A stretch of 64,000 nt of DNA from assembly GCF_024436395.1 (NCBI RefSeq), contig NZ_JAFMZO010000001.1:186001-250000 (forward strand), read 5' to 3'. The DNA is from Paradesertivirga mongoliensis (GTDB lineage: Bacteria > Bacteroidota > Bacteroidia > Sphingobacteriales > Sphingobacteriaceae). Positions 36,470-46,324 of this stretch are shown piece after piece. Position 1 is the first letter of the stretch, and every line of letters starts with the position of its first letter. Position numbers and translations under genes: made by a program. The notes under the pieces were generated by a model. It was given only the letters and a program-made list of their open reading frames with translations, made no database searches and had not been told where the DNA came from.

Positions 36470-39400
36470 TTACAATCCCATTCTTACACCAAACACAAAA
36501 CTTCTCGAACTAAAAGAGGTTGGTGATGGACTATTTGTACTATTCTGAGGCCAGGTAGAGTTATAGGGAACCGATTCAGGATCGTATCTCTTAAATTTAC
36601 TGAACAGAAATGGATTGACCGCATTTACGGATACCGTTATATGATTAAGCTTTAATCTTTCAATAAAAGATGCCGGTACATGGTAAGCTAACATTATATT
36701 TCTAACACGTACAAAAGAACCATCTCTGAAACTGAGCGACTGCCAGTATGTGGGAATATCGCTTAACCTGCTGGGCTGCTGATATTCATTTGACGGATTG
36801 GTAGGTGTCCAGTAGTTAACCTTCGGACCCGGATAACGCCCCACTAAGCCTGGTCTGAAATCTCTTACCAAAGATCCCTGGCTTATATAAACGAAACTCG
36901 ATAAATCGAAGCCCTTGTATGAAAATGTATTATTGATACTGCCGGTCCATTTTGGATTCGGGCTTCCCAGGTGTATCCGGTCAGCATCGGTAATATTTCC
37001 ATCATTATTGATATCGGCAACTCTGATTCTTCCGGGCTTAAAGAGGTCGCTTGATTTGTTGGCCGGATTTTTCCAGAAGTGCTCTTTTAAGATTCCTCCC
37101 GAAAGAGTATCTGCATTTTGAAAAATACCTTCGCTTTTATAATCCCAGTATGTTCTTATAGGGCGTCCGTAGAACCACTGCTGCGCTATCTGGTCAGAGC
37201 CCCGTTCATTTAGCTCGGTGATCTCCTCTTTATTGGTAGCAAAAGTAAAATCAGATGCCCATCTAAATCCACCTTTTTTGCTTGATTTGTCGATGTTGAT
37301 GGTAGATAATGCTATTTCCAATCCACGATTCCGAACGTTTCCGAGATTAACCAGTGCAAATTGGATTCCGCCCGCTGCAGGCAGCTCCTTACTCTGAATA
37401 TTATTCGTATTCGATTCGTAAACGTCAATAGCTCCTGATATTTTGCCTTTCAAAAACCCGAAATCGACCCCAACATTTGATGTATTTGTTCTTTCCCAGG
37501 TAACATCCGAGCGTAACATCAAAGGCGTATATCCAATAGCTACATTATCGCCAAAGTTATAATAAGCTGGTCTGTCCAACACACCGGCTGTCCGGTAAGG
37601 ATCTATACCGCTATTTCCTACCGCGCCAAACCCGATGCGAAGCTTTAATTGGTCGATAGCTTCGATGTCCTGAATGAACGATTCGCGGTCTAAGCGCCAC
37701 GCCACAGAAGCCGATGGAAATAACTGGCTATTGTTTTCCGGTGAAAGTACCGATGCCGCGTCATGGCGTAACGCCGCACTTAGGATATATTTATTATCGT
37801 ATGAGTAATTAATACGTCCAAGGTGTGAGGCCAGCTGGTCTTGTAAATAATTACCGCTTACATTAAATGTTCCGCTTGAATTATTCTGCAAAGCGTACCA
37901 CTTCTGACTTTCGTAGGTTAAGCCTGTGGCTCCCGAATTCGATATCTCATCTCTGCGCTTACGTAATTCCTGAACTGCTGTAAAAGTCAGTTCATGCTTT
38001 TGGGCGAAAGTTGTCATATAATTCAGTTGATTTTGAAGCGTCCAAACGAAACCCAATCGCGTATCGTAGTTTGCATTTGCCGCGGCTCCACGTTGCACAG
38101 ATGATAAGGCTCCTGTAAATCTGCCTCTTCGCTCGTTATTATAATCAGCACCGAAGGCTATTCTGTAACTCAGTCCCTTAACAATGGTTGCCTGTGCAAA
38201 CACGTTTGCCAGCAAGCGGTTAACCCTGTATTCATCTATAATTGTATTCGGATCGTTCAGCGGATTAAACACCTGGTCATCCGATCCGGGGTTTAGAATG
38301 ATCTTACCATCGCTATCATAAGGATGTGCAAGTGGAAATTGACCCAGGGCTGCACCATAAAGGTCGGTGCCATTGTTTCTAAGTGAATTAGAATAATTTA
38401 CACTCATCCCAAAATTCAAGAACTCTTTAGGCCTGAAATTACTGTTATTCGACAGCGTGAACCGGGTAAAATCCTGGCTCTTGACAATTCCTGTCTGCTT
38501 AAAGAATCCGCCACCGAAAGAACTGCTAAACTTATCTGAGCCACCAGACACAGAAATGTTGTGATTCTGGGTAATTCCGGTTCTTAGTGCATCATTGCCC
38601 CAATCGTATGTAGTTATTTTGGATGGGTCATAAAGAGCGATCTCATTTAAAACCGGGTATCCTAAACCTGCCATAACATCCCGCTCTTCCTGGGTGGTAG
38701 GACGAGTTTTCGCAACAAACCTCTTTGGAGTACTTGTGATGTCCAGATCAATCCATTCGTAAGCATTCTTCACATTATCCCAAAGCATATTATCGTTGCT
38801 GGAGAAGATTGCATAGTCTGCAGCTGGATCCGGATAGTATCTCCGGCTATTACCGGGCGCAACATATTGTCCCGACACACCAGAGGCAGTTGTTCCGATG
38901 AAAGCATCGCGTCTGAACTGCGCGAATTCAGCCCCGTCATATACTTCTAATTCTCTGACGATATTATCGGTCGAAGTGTTTCCGCTGTAATCAATACTCA
39001 ATTTCCCTGCCTTACCTCTTTTGGTAGTCACCTGAATTACGCCGTTTGCTCCTCTCGAACCATAGATCGCCGTAGCCGCTGCGTCTTTAAGGACATCAAT
39101 TGACTCTATATCCAGCGGATTGATATCGTCGATACTATAATTAATTGGGATTCCATCCACTACATAGAGCGGATTATTTCCTGCGGTTAATGATCTGCTT
39201 CCTCTTAAGCGAATGGTGGATTCTGCTCCGGGTCTGAAATTGTTTGGAGTCGCAACCAACCCTGGAATTCGCCCCTGGAGAGCTTGAGTTACGTTTGTAA
39301 CCGGTACTTCGCGCAAATTCTGCATATCCACAGATGCAATTGCCTGGGAAACATCTCCCCGTCTCTGAGTACCGTATCCAACCACAACCACTTCCTGCAG

Positions 39401-40060
39401 GGTTTTAACATCCTCAACTAGTTGCACATTAATAGAAGTCCGGCCATTAACCGCTATTTCCTGTGTGGTAAATCCCAGATAGGAAAAAACTAATATCGGA
39501 TTAGAGGTTCCATCGGGGATGGTGATCGAATAATTTCCGGTGACATTAGTTGCCGAGCCCGCAGTTGAGCCTTTCAGCTTAACGGTAACTCCGATTAATG
39601 GTTCGCCCGAAGGATCTGTAACTCGTCCGGTTACCACCACATCGGCCCTTTCCTGACCCATTGCCGGTGTTTCATCACCAGCGGTAGCAACGGACGATTT
39701 CAATGGGCTTAACACGATTTGCCGGTTCACCACTTCGTAGCTGATGCCGCGACTCTGCAATAAATCGTTTAATAATACTGAAAGTTTCTGCTTATCTGCC
39801 GATACAGACACCATTTGATCGGCGTTGATTCTGTCTTTACTATAGACAAATTTTACCTGTGCAGCTTTCTCTATTTTCCGCAACACTTGGTTTAATGTAG
39901 TTGTTGTTTGACCGAGGTCCACCGGATTGTTTAAAATCCCCTGCGCACTAGTTTCGCCAGCATATGAAACTCCTGTTAAGACAAAAAATATAATTAACTG
40001 GCTTAAGGTAATTCTCATAATATAACGCAAGTCATTAGAGAGTTGTAAATAAAAATTCAT
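36470..40060 (-). CDS. SusC/RagA-type transporter with STN signalling domain
   Basis: 1196 aa from ATG 40060 (MNFYLQLSND). The longer frame to 40168 begins inside an intergenic hairpin and lacks a signal sequence at its start. After the signal segment (MRITLSQLIIFFVLTGVSYA) comes an STN domain (about 54-119, VLRKIEKAAQVKFVYSKDRI), a regulatory-like domain (GRVTDPSGEPLIGVTVKLKG), a TonB box (LQEVVVVGYGTQRRG), plug (QALQGRIPGLVAT, SIDVLKDAAATAIYGSRGAN) and barrel. The STN domain contacts the FecR-type anti-sigma factor encoded upstream, so substrate binding can switch on the cassette. The canonical VVVVGYG motif contrasts with the second SusCs of operons A and B. Confidence 0.95.
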   Translation of the reverse strand: MNFYLQLSNDLRYIMRITLSQLIIFFVLTGVSYAGETSAQGILNNPVDLGQTTTTLNQVLRKIEKAAQVKFVYSKDRINADQMVSVSADKQKLSVLLNDLLQSRGISYEVVNRQIVLSPLKSSVATAGDETPAMGQERADVVVTGRVTDPSGEPLIGVTVKLKGSTAGSATNVTGNYSITIPDGTSNPILVFSYLGFTTQEIAVNGRTSINVQLVEDVKTLQEVVVVGYGTQRRGDVSQAIASVDMQNLREVPVTNVTQALQGRIPGLVATPNNFRPGAESTIRLRGSRSLTAGNNPLYVVDGIPINYSIDDINPLDIESIDVLKDAAATAIYGSRGANGVIQVTTKRGKAGKLSIDYSGNTSTDNIVRELEVYDGAEFAQFRRDAFIGTTASGVSGQYVAPGNSRRYYPDPAADYAIFSSNDNMLWDNVKNAYEWIDLDITSTPKRFVAKTRPTTQEERDVMAGLGYPVLNEIALYDPSKITTYDWGNDALRTGITQNHNISVSGGSDKFSSSFGGGFFKQTGIVKSQDFTRFTLSNNSNFRPKEFLNFGMSVNYSNSLRNNGTDLYGAALGQFPLAHPYDSDGKIILNPGSDDQVFNPLNDPNTIIDEYRVNRLLANVFAQATIVKGLSYRIAFGADYNNERRGRFTGALSSVQRGAAANANYDTRLGFVWTLQNQLNYMTTFAQKHELTFTAVQELRKRRDEISNSGATGLTYESQKWYALQNNSSGTFNVSGNYLQDQLASHLGRINYSYDNKYILSAALRHDAASVLSPENNSQLFPSASVAWRLDRESFIQDIEAIDQLKLRIGFGAVGNSGIDPYRTAGVLDRPAYYNFGDNVAIGYTPLMLRSDVTWERTNTSNVGVDFGFLKGKISGAIDVYESNTNNIQSKELPAAGGIQFALVNLGNVRNRGLEIALSTINIDKSSKKGGFRWASDFTFATNKEEITELNERGSDQIAQQWFYGRPIRTYWDYKSEGIFQNADTLSGGILKEHFWKNPANKSSDLFKPGRIRVADINNDGNITDADRIHLGSPNPKWTGSINNTFSYKGFDLSSFVYISQGSLVRDFRPGLVGRYPGPKVNYWTPTNPSNEYQQPSRLSDIPTYWQSLSFRDGSFVRVRNIMLAYHVPASFIERLKLNHITVSVNAVNPFLFSKFKRYDPESVPYNSTWPQNSTNSPSPTSFSSRSFVFGVRMGL

Positions 40061-40149
40061 ACTTTTATTTGTTTTATTTCCAAAAAATGAGACAATAAAA
40101 ACCCCTTGCATTCTAAATGCACTATTTGCCGATAGTTGAGGTTTTGGGT

Positions 40150-40174
40150 TAAGAAGTGCCACAAACACTTCTTA
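40150..40174. other. Hairpin between fecR-like gene and STN-susC
   Basis: TAAGAAGTG (40150-40158) pairs with CACTTCTTA (40166-40174) across a 7-nt loop. A T-run follows on the plus strand only. On the coding strand it may be a weak pause or RNA-processing site that separates regulators from transporter. Confidence 0.45.
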
Positions 40175-40211
40175 GCTTTTTTAAAGATGTATACTATTCG
40201 TTTCTTTTCAT

Positions 40212-41252
40212 TCAGTCGGTCGTTAGGTTTGATTGGTTATTAAATTCAGGTTTTTCATACAGTCTAATTTCGTTGTCTTCCTGTATGTGGTAAGCAATAT
40301 TCAATGACTTGGAGAGCAGTTCCATTATATTAGGAAGATTTACATCCGTAAAATCAGCTCTTAAAGTATAATGGCCGATCTTCCCGCCGGCAATCGTAAT
40401 TCGGCAATCAAAAGCCCTATTTAAGGTTCGAACTACGTTACTTACAGGTACATTATCAAACGACAAGGTATTTTTCTTCCACATGTTGAGAGCAGGCTCT
40501 CGTGCCATATCAACTTTGAGCAGCTGATCTTGACTTTTCACGTAAGTAACTTTCTGCTCGGGAAGAAGAAAAACACTTTTTATTTTCTTTTTGCTTGATG
40601 CAGGGGTATAAACTAAAACTTTCCCACTAACAACAGATACTTCTGTGGTATTGTTCGTTTCTAAAGCCTTAACATTAAAACTTGTCCCTATCACCCTGGT
40701 GATCACTCCGCCACTGTGAATCAAAAATGGATGGGCACTATCTTTCTCAACCTCGAAAAACGCTTCTCCACGTAATGTAACCTCTCTCTTTATAAAGGCT
40801 CTGTTATAGCTCAATGTTGCTCCTGGCTTTAACCAAACTGAGCTATTGTCTGGCAACACGTGTTTATTAAGCAGATTTGTCCGATTGACAAAGTTTACAA
40901 GTGCTGTTTCATGCTTCGATTTAGCCGGAACCGATACTTCCGTATTTCCCTGGCTAAAAAATTGCAACACGATCAAACACGCGGCGGCAATGCTCGCCGC
41001 GGCATAACCGTAAAGCCGGCGAAAGGATCTGGTGTGTTTAGCGGCGCTGCTTTCAGTTGTATAAGCCGTCTCACGGATCCTGGCAAGCATTTTCATTCTC
41101 AATCTCTCCCTCTGCTCGTCGTTCAGCATAGAAACCGGATCGCTATCCCGTGAAAACGAGCTATACCATTCCAGTAACTGAGCCTCTTCCTCAGCCGAGC
41201 AAGCGCCATTCAGATACTTATCAATTAATTGCGATGGAACAGGTTCTTTCAT
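40212..41252 (-). CDS. FecR-family anti-sigma factor
   Basis: 346 aa from ATG 41252 (MKEPVPSQLIDKYLNG); a TTG three bases upstream is less likely. The N-terminal cytosolic anti-sigma part (about 1-75) is followed by one membrane segment (about 77-97), a FecR domain (LPDNSSVWLKPGATLSYN, VTLRGEAFFEVEKD, GTSFNVKA) and a C-terminal DUF4974-like region (LSFDNVPVSNVVRTLNRAFD). It holds the ECF sigma factor encoded just upstream and receives the signal from the STN domain of the downstream SusC. Confidence 0.95.
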   Translation of the reverse strand: MKEPVPSQLIDKYLNGACSAEEEAQLLEWYSSFSRDSDPVSMLNDEQRERLRMKMLARIRETAYTTESSAAKHTRSFRRLYGYAAASIAAACLIVLQFFSQGNTEVSVPAKSKHETALVNFVNRTNLLNKHVLPDNSSVWLKPGATLSYNRAFIKREVTLRGEAFFEVEKDSAHPFLIHSGGVITRVIGTSFNVKALETNNTTEVSVVSGKVLVYTPASSKKKIKSVFLLPEQKVTYVKSQDQLLKVDMAREPALNMWKKNTLSFDNVPVSNVVRTLNRAFDCRITIAGGKIGHYTLRADFTDVNLPNIMELLSKSLNIAYHIQEDNEIRLYEKPEFNNQSNLTTD

Positions 41253-41334
41253 CAAGTTGACCAGGAAAATAATAATCGGTTTAAGTGTAAGTTCGGTAAG
41301 TGCCTTACATCCCCTACTCGAGCATGAATTTTTT

Positions 41335-41928
41335 TTAGAAAAAATGATTTACCAGCGGGACCAGTACAATCGTTATGAAATGCCGCACACTTAAGCGCAA
41401 CACTTTAAGAGCTTTGGTAATATGATTTTCAACCGTTTTCTCGGATATCTGCAGAATATGAGCAATTTCTTTATTGCTTTTAAATTGCTGGCGGCTAAGT
41501 TGGTATACTCCGCGGCATTTTGGCGGCAGCAAGTCCACCTCCTTCTCAACAGTTCGTATTAAGTCTTTATACGTTATTTCTTCTTCAGTGGAGCTGTCAT
41601 AGACTTCCGCAGGCACAAGTTCCTGGTACTTTTTATGGGAATACTCCTTTTGAAAAAACTTAAAAACCAGGTTTCTTACTGCGCGATGCATGTAATTATT
41701 AAAGGAAGAATGGATAACCAGAGTTTCGCGATTAATCCATAAACTGGTAAAGAAATCCTGCACAATTTCCTCGGCCACTTCAGCTTTTGACACCCGCTTG
41801 AAGGCACTTGAATACAACCTGGACCAATAGCGGTTATACAGCTCTTCGAAGGGCGCCACCTGTCCGCTCCTTAATAGCTCAAGGAGTTCTTCGTCGCTAA
41901 GATCTTTTAAAATACTATGCAGACTCAC
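41335..41928 (-). CDS. ECF RNA polymerase sigma factor (FecI-like)
   Basis: 197 aa. Region 2 (AEEIVQDFFTSLWINRE near 52-68) and region 4 (NKEIAHILQISEKTVENHIT, then KALKVLR) are clear. No ATG is available: the frame is stopped upstream at 41941-41943 and the first start codon is GTG at 41928. It probably directs transcription of the SusC/SusD genes that follow fecR, when released from the FecR-type protein. Its N-terminal residues DLSDEELLELLRSGQVAPFEELYNR (in two overlapping helices) fit the usual Bacteroidota family. Confidence 0.94.
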   Translation of the reverse strand: MSLHSILKDLSDEELLELLRSGQVAPFEELYNRYWSRLYSSAFKRVSKAEVAEEIVQDFFTSLWINRETLVIHSSFNNYMHRAVRNLVFKFFQKEYSHKKYQELVPAEVYDSSTEEEITYKDLIRTVEKEVDLLPPKCRGVYQLSRQQFKSNKEIAHILQISEKTVENHITKALKVLRLSVRHFITIVLVPLVNHFF

Positions 41929-41987
41929 AGGATAATTGGTTTATACAGGCTTACTGAACCTTGTAATATGTTTGATATATAAACGTA

Positions 41988-42007
41988 GCATTTATTTCGA
42001 TAAATGC
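41988..42007 (-). terminator. Weak hairpin downstream of lutC
   Basis: GCATTTA (41988-41994) pairs with TAAATGC (42001-42007) over a 6-nt loop. There is no good T-run, so termination after the rhamnose/lactate operon here is only likely by position. Confidence 0.35.
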
Positions 42008-42030
42008 CAACCCGCACTATCCTGAAACTG

Positions 42031-42612
42031 CTATTTCAATAAGAAAACAGTCATAGATCTGGGGCCGTGAGCGCCAAGAACCAGCGATTGCTCAATATCG
42101 GCAGTCTTTGAGGGGCCAGCAATAAAAGCTGCATAACCATAATCTCTGTCGCCTATCACTTCGTATGCCTGATGCATAGTCGGCACCAGGGAAGATTTGG
42201 AGATCACCAGCGCGAGGTGCTGGGTTATAAATGGCAAAACCCGCTGCATGGCATTCGACTCAGGAACCCAGGCCGCCGCATTCTCTGCTATGCCGATTTC
42301 GGCCTTTAAAATGGCCAGACCTACGTTCTCAAGCGAATGAGGATCAAACTGCGCGATATCTGTCTCTGCAATATCCTGCATTTCAGGCAATGAAGATATA
42401 ATTCTTGATGATGAGTTAAATTGTGCCGATACGATAGCTTTAATCTCTTCCAGGTCGCTTATTTCATAAACCTTACTTCCAATCGCAGTGGCAACCGTGG
42501 TAAATCTTTCTGCCAGACCTTCCGCAGATTGGGGAATGGTAACCTTCGGAAGTTCTGTTAACTGAGGCTGGCTGGCTTTCACCGCCGCTAATATCTTATC
42601 TCTGCTAGACAT
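42031..42612 (-). CDS. lutC: LutC/YkgG-family (LUD domain) subunit of L-lactate oxidation complex
   Basis: 193 aa, one LUD domain (AETDIAQFDPHSLENVGLAI, AENAAAWVPESNAMQRVLPF, ending SLVLGAHGPRSMTVFLLK). With LutA and LutB it forms the iron-sulfur system that oxidises L-lactate to pyruvate in the cytoplasm, as known from Bacillus. It lies 18 bp after lutB and is the last gene of the rhamnose-lactate gene run. Size is normal for short LutC proteins. Confidence 0.93.
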   Translation of the reverse strand: MSSRDKILAAVKASQPQLTELPKVTIPQSAEGLAERFTTVATAIGSKVYEISDLEEIKAIVSAQFNSSSRIISSLPEMQDIAETDIAQFDPHSLENVGLAILKAEIGIAENAAAWVPESNAMQRVLPFITQHLALVISKSSLVPTMHQAYEVIGDRDYGYAAFIAGPSKTADIEQSLVLGAHGPRSMTVFLLK

Positions 42613-42630
42613 GCTCGATCTGCGTATATT

Positions 42631-44013
42631 CTACTTCTTATTTTTTTCGCGCTTGGCGTACCACTCTCTAAACGACTCTTTAGGCGGAGCAGGCATTTCA
42701 CGCTCTTTGTACCATGGATTAAGCTTGTTATTGACCATAAATGGAAAATACTTCATAAACCATCTACCCGACTTACCCGCGATATTGAAAAACGCAGGGA
42801 ATGAAAACATCCAGGCCATACCCCGCATACCTGCGGCTTTAACCGGACTTACATGCCCTTCTTTAACTAAAACCTGGCGCCACTTGTAAAGCTGGTCGTG
42901 GATGTCAATTTTAACCGGACAAACATTTGAGCAAGAACCACAAAGTGTTGATGCAAACGGCAGATCCGCGTGTTTCTTCATATCAAGGTTCGGAGCCAGG
43001 ATGGAGCCAATTGGGCCGGAAATAGCATATTGATAGCTATGCCCTCCGCTTCGGCGGTATACCGGACAAGTATTCATGCAGGCGCCACAGCGAATACATT
43101 TCAATGAGTTTCTAAAATCTTCCCTGCCCAACTGCCTGCTTCTGCCATTGTCTACCAGAACAATATGCATTTCCTGGCCTGGTCGCGGCTTTTTAAAATG
43201 GCTCGAATAGGTGGTAATAGGCTGACCGGTCGCACTTCTGGTTAATAACCTCAGAAAAAAGCCTAAATGTTTCCTTTCCGGAATGAGCTTTTCGATTCCC
43301 ATCGAGGCTATATGTACGTCGGCAAGATGCACACCCATATCTGCGTTTCCTTCGTTTGTACAAACCACTATTTCACCGGTTTCTGCTACTGCGAAATTTA
43401 CTCCGGTCAAGGCCGCCCTTCGGGTAAGGAAAGCGCTTCTAAGATCCTGTCTTGCTGCCTCGGTTAACACCTGAGGGTCGGCTTCTCCTGCTGCCGTACC
43501 CAAATGAATATGAAAAAGGTCGCCAATTTCTTCTTTCTTCTTATGAATACAGGGAAGTACTATGTGGCTCGGCGGTTCGTCGGCAAGCTGCACAATTCGT
43601 TCTCCAAGGTCAGTATCCACTACTTCAATACCATTTTCTGCCAGATAGTCGTTCAAATGGCATTCCTCGGTTAACATCGACTTACTTTTAACCATCCGGT
43701 TCACCGCATGCTTCTTTAAAATCGAATGCACAATTTCATTGTGTTCTTTTGCATCGGCCGCCCAGTGCACTTGTACACCATTAGCTATGGCATTTGCTTC
43801 AAACTGCTCCAGATAGCTGCTCAGATTCGATAGCACATTATGCTTGATCTGCGATGCGGTTTCTCTAAGTAGCTCCCATTCGGGGATAGTGTTTACAGCT
43901 CTGTCGCGTTTGGTTCGAACAAACCAGAGCGTTTCATCGTGCCAGTTAACCCGGGGTTCATCCTGGTTAAATATATCTGATAGTGCCGCGTGGTCTTGAA
44001 GTGTTTCTTTCAT
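42631..44013 (-). CDS. lutB: LutB-type iron-sulfur protein of L-lactate oxidation
   Basis: 460 aa. N-terminal LUD domain (ATGEIVVCTNEG-like segment AETGEIVVCTNEGNADMG near 206-223) and two ferredoxin-type clusters: CIRCGACMNTCPVY near 305-319 and CGSCSNVCPVKIDIHDQ near 355-371. The C-terminal extension ends REWYAKREKNKK. The expected partners lutA (34 bp upstream) and lutC (18 bp downstream) are present. It passes electrons from lactate oxidation; the final acceptor is not encoded here. Confidence 0.95.
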   Translation of the reverse strand: MKETLQDHAALSDIFNQDEPRVNWHDETLWFVRTKRDRAVNTIPEWELLRETASQIKHNVLSNLSSYLEQFEANAIANGVQVHWAADAKEHNEIVHSILKKHAVNRMVKSKSMLTEECHLNDYLAENGIEVVDTDLGERIVQLADEPPSHIVLPCIHKKKEEIGDLFHIHLGTAAGEADPQVLTEAARQDLRSAFLTRRAALTGVNFAVAETGEIVVCTNEGNADMGVHLADVHIASMGIEKLIPERKHLGFFLRLLTRSATGQPITTYSSHFKKPRPGQEMHIVLVDNGRSRQLGREDFRNSLKCIRCGACMNTCPVYRRSGGHSYQYAISGPIGSILAPNLDMKKHADLPFASTLCGSCSNVCPVKIDIHDQLYKWRQVLVKEGHVSPVKAAGMRGMAWMFSFPAFFNIAGKSGRWFMKYFPFMVNNKLNPWYKEREMPAPPKESFREWYAKREKNKK

Positions 44014-44047
44014 AAAATATTCCTCGCATCGCGAAGATGTTAAGATG

Positions 44048-44782
44048 CTATTCTGCGTTTAGGATCTCGGCAATATGAATTACTTTGACGTTACTTTTCT
44101 GTCTCTTTAAAATGCCTTCCATATGCATCAGGCAAGACAAATCAGCTCCCGTGATATATTCTGCTCCGTTATTAACATGGTCGGCTACACGATCTTTCCC
44201 CATTTTTGAGGATACCGCTTCTTCAGCAACGCAGAAGGTCCCGCCAAATCCGCAGCACTCGTCTACACGGGTAAGGTTAATAAGCTCCAAACCATCAACC
44301 ATGTTCAATAAGGCTTCCGGCTTTGAAAATTCTGGTGCGACCAGCTCGCTCATTTGCGAAAGCTTCAAGCCCCGCAAACCGTGGCAGCTTTGATGTATTC
44401 CCACTTTATGTGGAAACTTAGCCTTCAGTTCCTTAACCTCAAGAACGTCTGTCAGAAACTCAACTAATTCGTAAACCCTTGTACGTATCTCTTTAGCCTT
44501 TTCGGGATGTTTGGCAGAATGCAAATGATCTTTAACATGCAATACACAACTTCCTGAAGGACAAACGATGTAATCGAACTCCGCGAAATTCTCGACGAAA
44601 AGCTCATCGCAATCTCCTGTTAAATGCGAAAAACCTGAATTGGCCATCGGCTGGCCGCAACAGGTTTGTTTTTTTGGAAACACCACATCTACTCCAAACT
44701 TCTCCAATAACTGGAGTGTAGCGATTGCTGCATTCGGATAAAATTGATCTACATAACAGGGTATAAATAACCCAACTCTCAT
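44048..44782 (-). CDS. lutA: LutA-type cysteine-rich (CCG-domain) protein of L-lactate oxidation
   Basis: 244 aa with two CCG domains: PCYVDQFYPNAA plus KQTCCGQPMANSGF in the first, and GIHQSCHGLRGL plus DECCGFGGTFCV in the second. The cysteine pattern fits binding of an unusual 4Fe-4S cluster as in heterodisulfide-reductase-like subunits. Its ATG overlaps the 3' end of rhaB by 4 bp, so translation is probably coupled. The tight link to a kinase for rhamnulose suggests it disposes of lactate made from rhamnose. Confidence 0.95.
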   Translation of the reverse strand: MRVGLFIPCYVDQFYPNAAIATLQLLEKFGVDVVFPKKQTCCGQPMANSGFSHLTGDCDELFVENFAEFDYIVCPSGSCVLHVKDHLHSAKHPEKAKEIRTRVYELVEFLTDVLEVKELKAKFPHKVGIHQSCHGLRGLKLSQMSELVAPEFSKPEALLNMVDGLELINLTRVDECCGFGGTFCVAEEAVSSKMGKDRVADHVNNGAEYITGADLSCLMHMEGILKRQKSNVKVIHIAEILNAE

Positions 44783-46170
44783 ATCTCTATTTCCTGTGAA
44801 GCTGAAAAAAATTTTAAATCGATAATATTTGTTGGCAATGATTGACTATTCCAATGCTTGTGTATGGCAAGGGCCGCTCCGATTGAAGTCGCCTGCGCTA
44901 CCGATGCTGCAAAAACCTCCAAATCTGGAAAGGCAGATGCCAGCAGCTGCATGTAAATGGAATTATTACTAAAGCCTCCGTCGACAAAAATACGTTTAAC
45001 TGCCGTATTCTTCACTACCATATTTGTGGAAATTGCCTGAAGATTTACCAGATCTACCATTAATTGATGATAGGCCTCGTCTGCACTGGCAAAAGCAGAA
45101 AGCTCTCTCTTTTCGAAGCCCGAGCTAGCCAGATTATCCCAGTCCGCTGCAGCGCCTGCCACCTTTGCGTTCCCCTGAAGTTTTGCAAGAGTGGTTGAAT
45201 TGAACTTCACAGATTTATAAAAATCTTTGGCTTTGTTAAAATGCTCTGAAATCCTTTTCGATTGTTGCTCATGCTCATTACCCGCAAACAAACGCGAAGC
45301 TTTAACAGGCTTCCCTTTATAGCTGATATAACACAAACAATCGCTTTTCAGCTCATCGCTGGTAAGCGGCGATTCATTGAACGGATTAAGAGAAACACAC
45401 CATGTACCCGTCGAAATAAGAACAAAAGGCTCGTGAAAGCTAGTGAAAAATGGAATCAAAGCAGCTGAACTATCATGCAGTCCGATACCTACGGCGAAAG
45501 GCTTGTTTTCAATGCGCGCTTCAACAGCAGAATCTGAGGGATGAAGCGGGGCAAGCTTTTCAGCTATTGCTTCATCTTTAACCCATTGATGATAGTCATT
45601 GCGTGTAAAATCCCAAAGATTGGTATGGCATCCCACACTGGTTATATCACTAAAATACTTTCCGGTTATTAAAAAGCTTAGATATTGAGGCAGGTGGAGT
45701 GAGTACTTTATTTTATTGAATACTTCCGGCTGCTTGTACTTTAATCTGTAAAGCTGCATGCCAGAATTTAAATTCCCAAGTACCGGCGAAGCGGTTTCTG
45801 TAGAAACTTTCAATTCGCCGCCATACTGACTGTAAAATTTATCTTTCAAGTCTTCCGGAAATGCCTTCAGGTAGTTATACAGATGACCAATGGGGTTCCC
45901 GTTTTCATCAAGATGAACGAAGCTGGCACCATATGCAGAGAAGTTAATTGCTTTAATCTCGAACTTTTGTAAATGCATTACCTCGGCTAATGTTTCCTTC
46001 ATCCAGGAAATTAAATTAGGAAGGTTTTCACAGGGATCTCCGTCCTCATCTTCGGTTTCGTCAAAGCGGGTTGTCCGTTCAAGAACGATCTTATACTGTT
46101 CATCGAAAAAGAAAATCTTTTTATTGGTTTTCCCTACATCAAATACGGCTATAACTGGAATTTTACTCAT
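44779..46170 (-). CDS. rhaB: Rhamnulokinase-like FGGY-family sugar kinase
   Basis: 463 aa. FGGY kinase fold: N-terminal phosphate-binding FDVGKTNKKIFFFDE (about 9-23), substrate region INFSAYGASFVHLDENGNPI, GLHDSSAALIPFF, LISTGTWCVSL, and C-terminal IFVDGGFSNNSIYMQLLASA. It phosphorylates L-rhamnulose to L-rhamnulose-1-phosphate; the sugar is inferred from neighbouring isomerase, aldolase and transporter. It overlaps lutA by 4 bp and lies 154 bp after the isomerase gene, with an inverted repeat between. Confidence 0.9.
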   Translation of the reverse strand: MSKIPVIAVFDVGKTNKKIFFFDEQYKIVLERTTRFDETEDEDGDPCENLPNLISWMKETLAEVMHLQKFEIKAINFSAYGASFVHLDENGNPIGHLYNYLKAFPEDLKDKFYSQYGGELKVSTETASPVLGNLNSGMQLYRLKYKQPEVFNKIKYSLHLPQYLSFLITGKYFSDITSVGCHTNLWDFTRNDYHQWVKDEAIAEKLAPLHPSDSAVEARIENKPFAVGIGLHDSSAALIPFFTSFHEPFVLISTGTWCVSLNPFNESPLTSDELKSDCLCYISYKGKPVKASRLFAGNEHEQQSKRISEHFNKAKDFYKSVKFNSTTLAKLQGNAKVAGAAADWDNLASSGFEKRELSAFASADEAYHQLMVDLVNLQAISTNMVVKNTAVKRIFVDGGFSNNSIYMQLLASAFPDLEVFAASVAQATSIGAALAIHKHWNSQSLPTNIIDLKFFSASQEIEI

Positions 46171-46179
46171 TGTTTAATT

Positions 46180-46323
46180 AGATATGAGATGGGAGATATG
46201 AGATATGAGACCAAGCAATCCCTTATCCTATTCCATAAAAATTAGATGCATTTAATGAGATATGAAAATTCAATAGCGATGGTTCCCCATCTCAAATCCA
46301 AATTCTCATATCTCATATCTCAT
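46180..46323. repeat. 18-bp inverted repeat with extra GAGATATGA copies between rhaI and rhaB
   Basis: GAGATATGAGATATGAGA at 46193-46210 has its exact complement at 46304-46321. A nested pair TGAGATGGG (46185-46193) and CCCATCTCA (46286-46294) adds pairing, and a further ATGAGATATGA copy lies at 46254-46264. The structure fills nearly the whole intergenic gap, can fold into a long hairpin, and resembles a dispersed intergenic palindromic repeat. Confidence 0.7.
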
Positions 46324-46324
46324 C

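Noticed and set aside
40061-40168. N-terminal extension of the STN-SusC
   Set aside because: It begins within an intergenic hairpin and would bury the signal sequence.
46180-46323. CRISPR-like repeats
   Set aside because: Units are short, inverted and without regular spacers; no cas gene is near.
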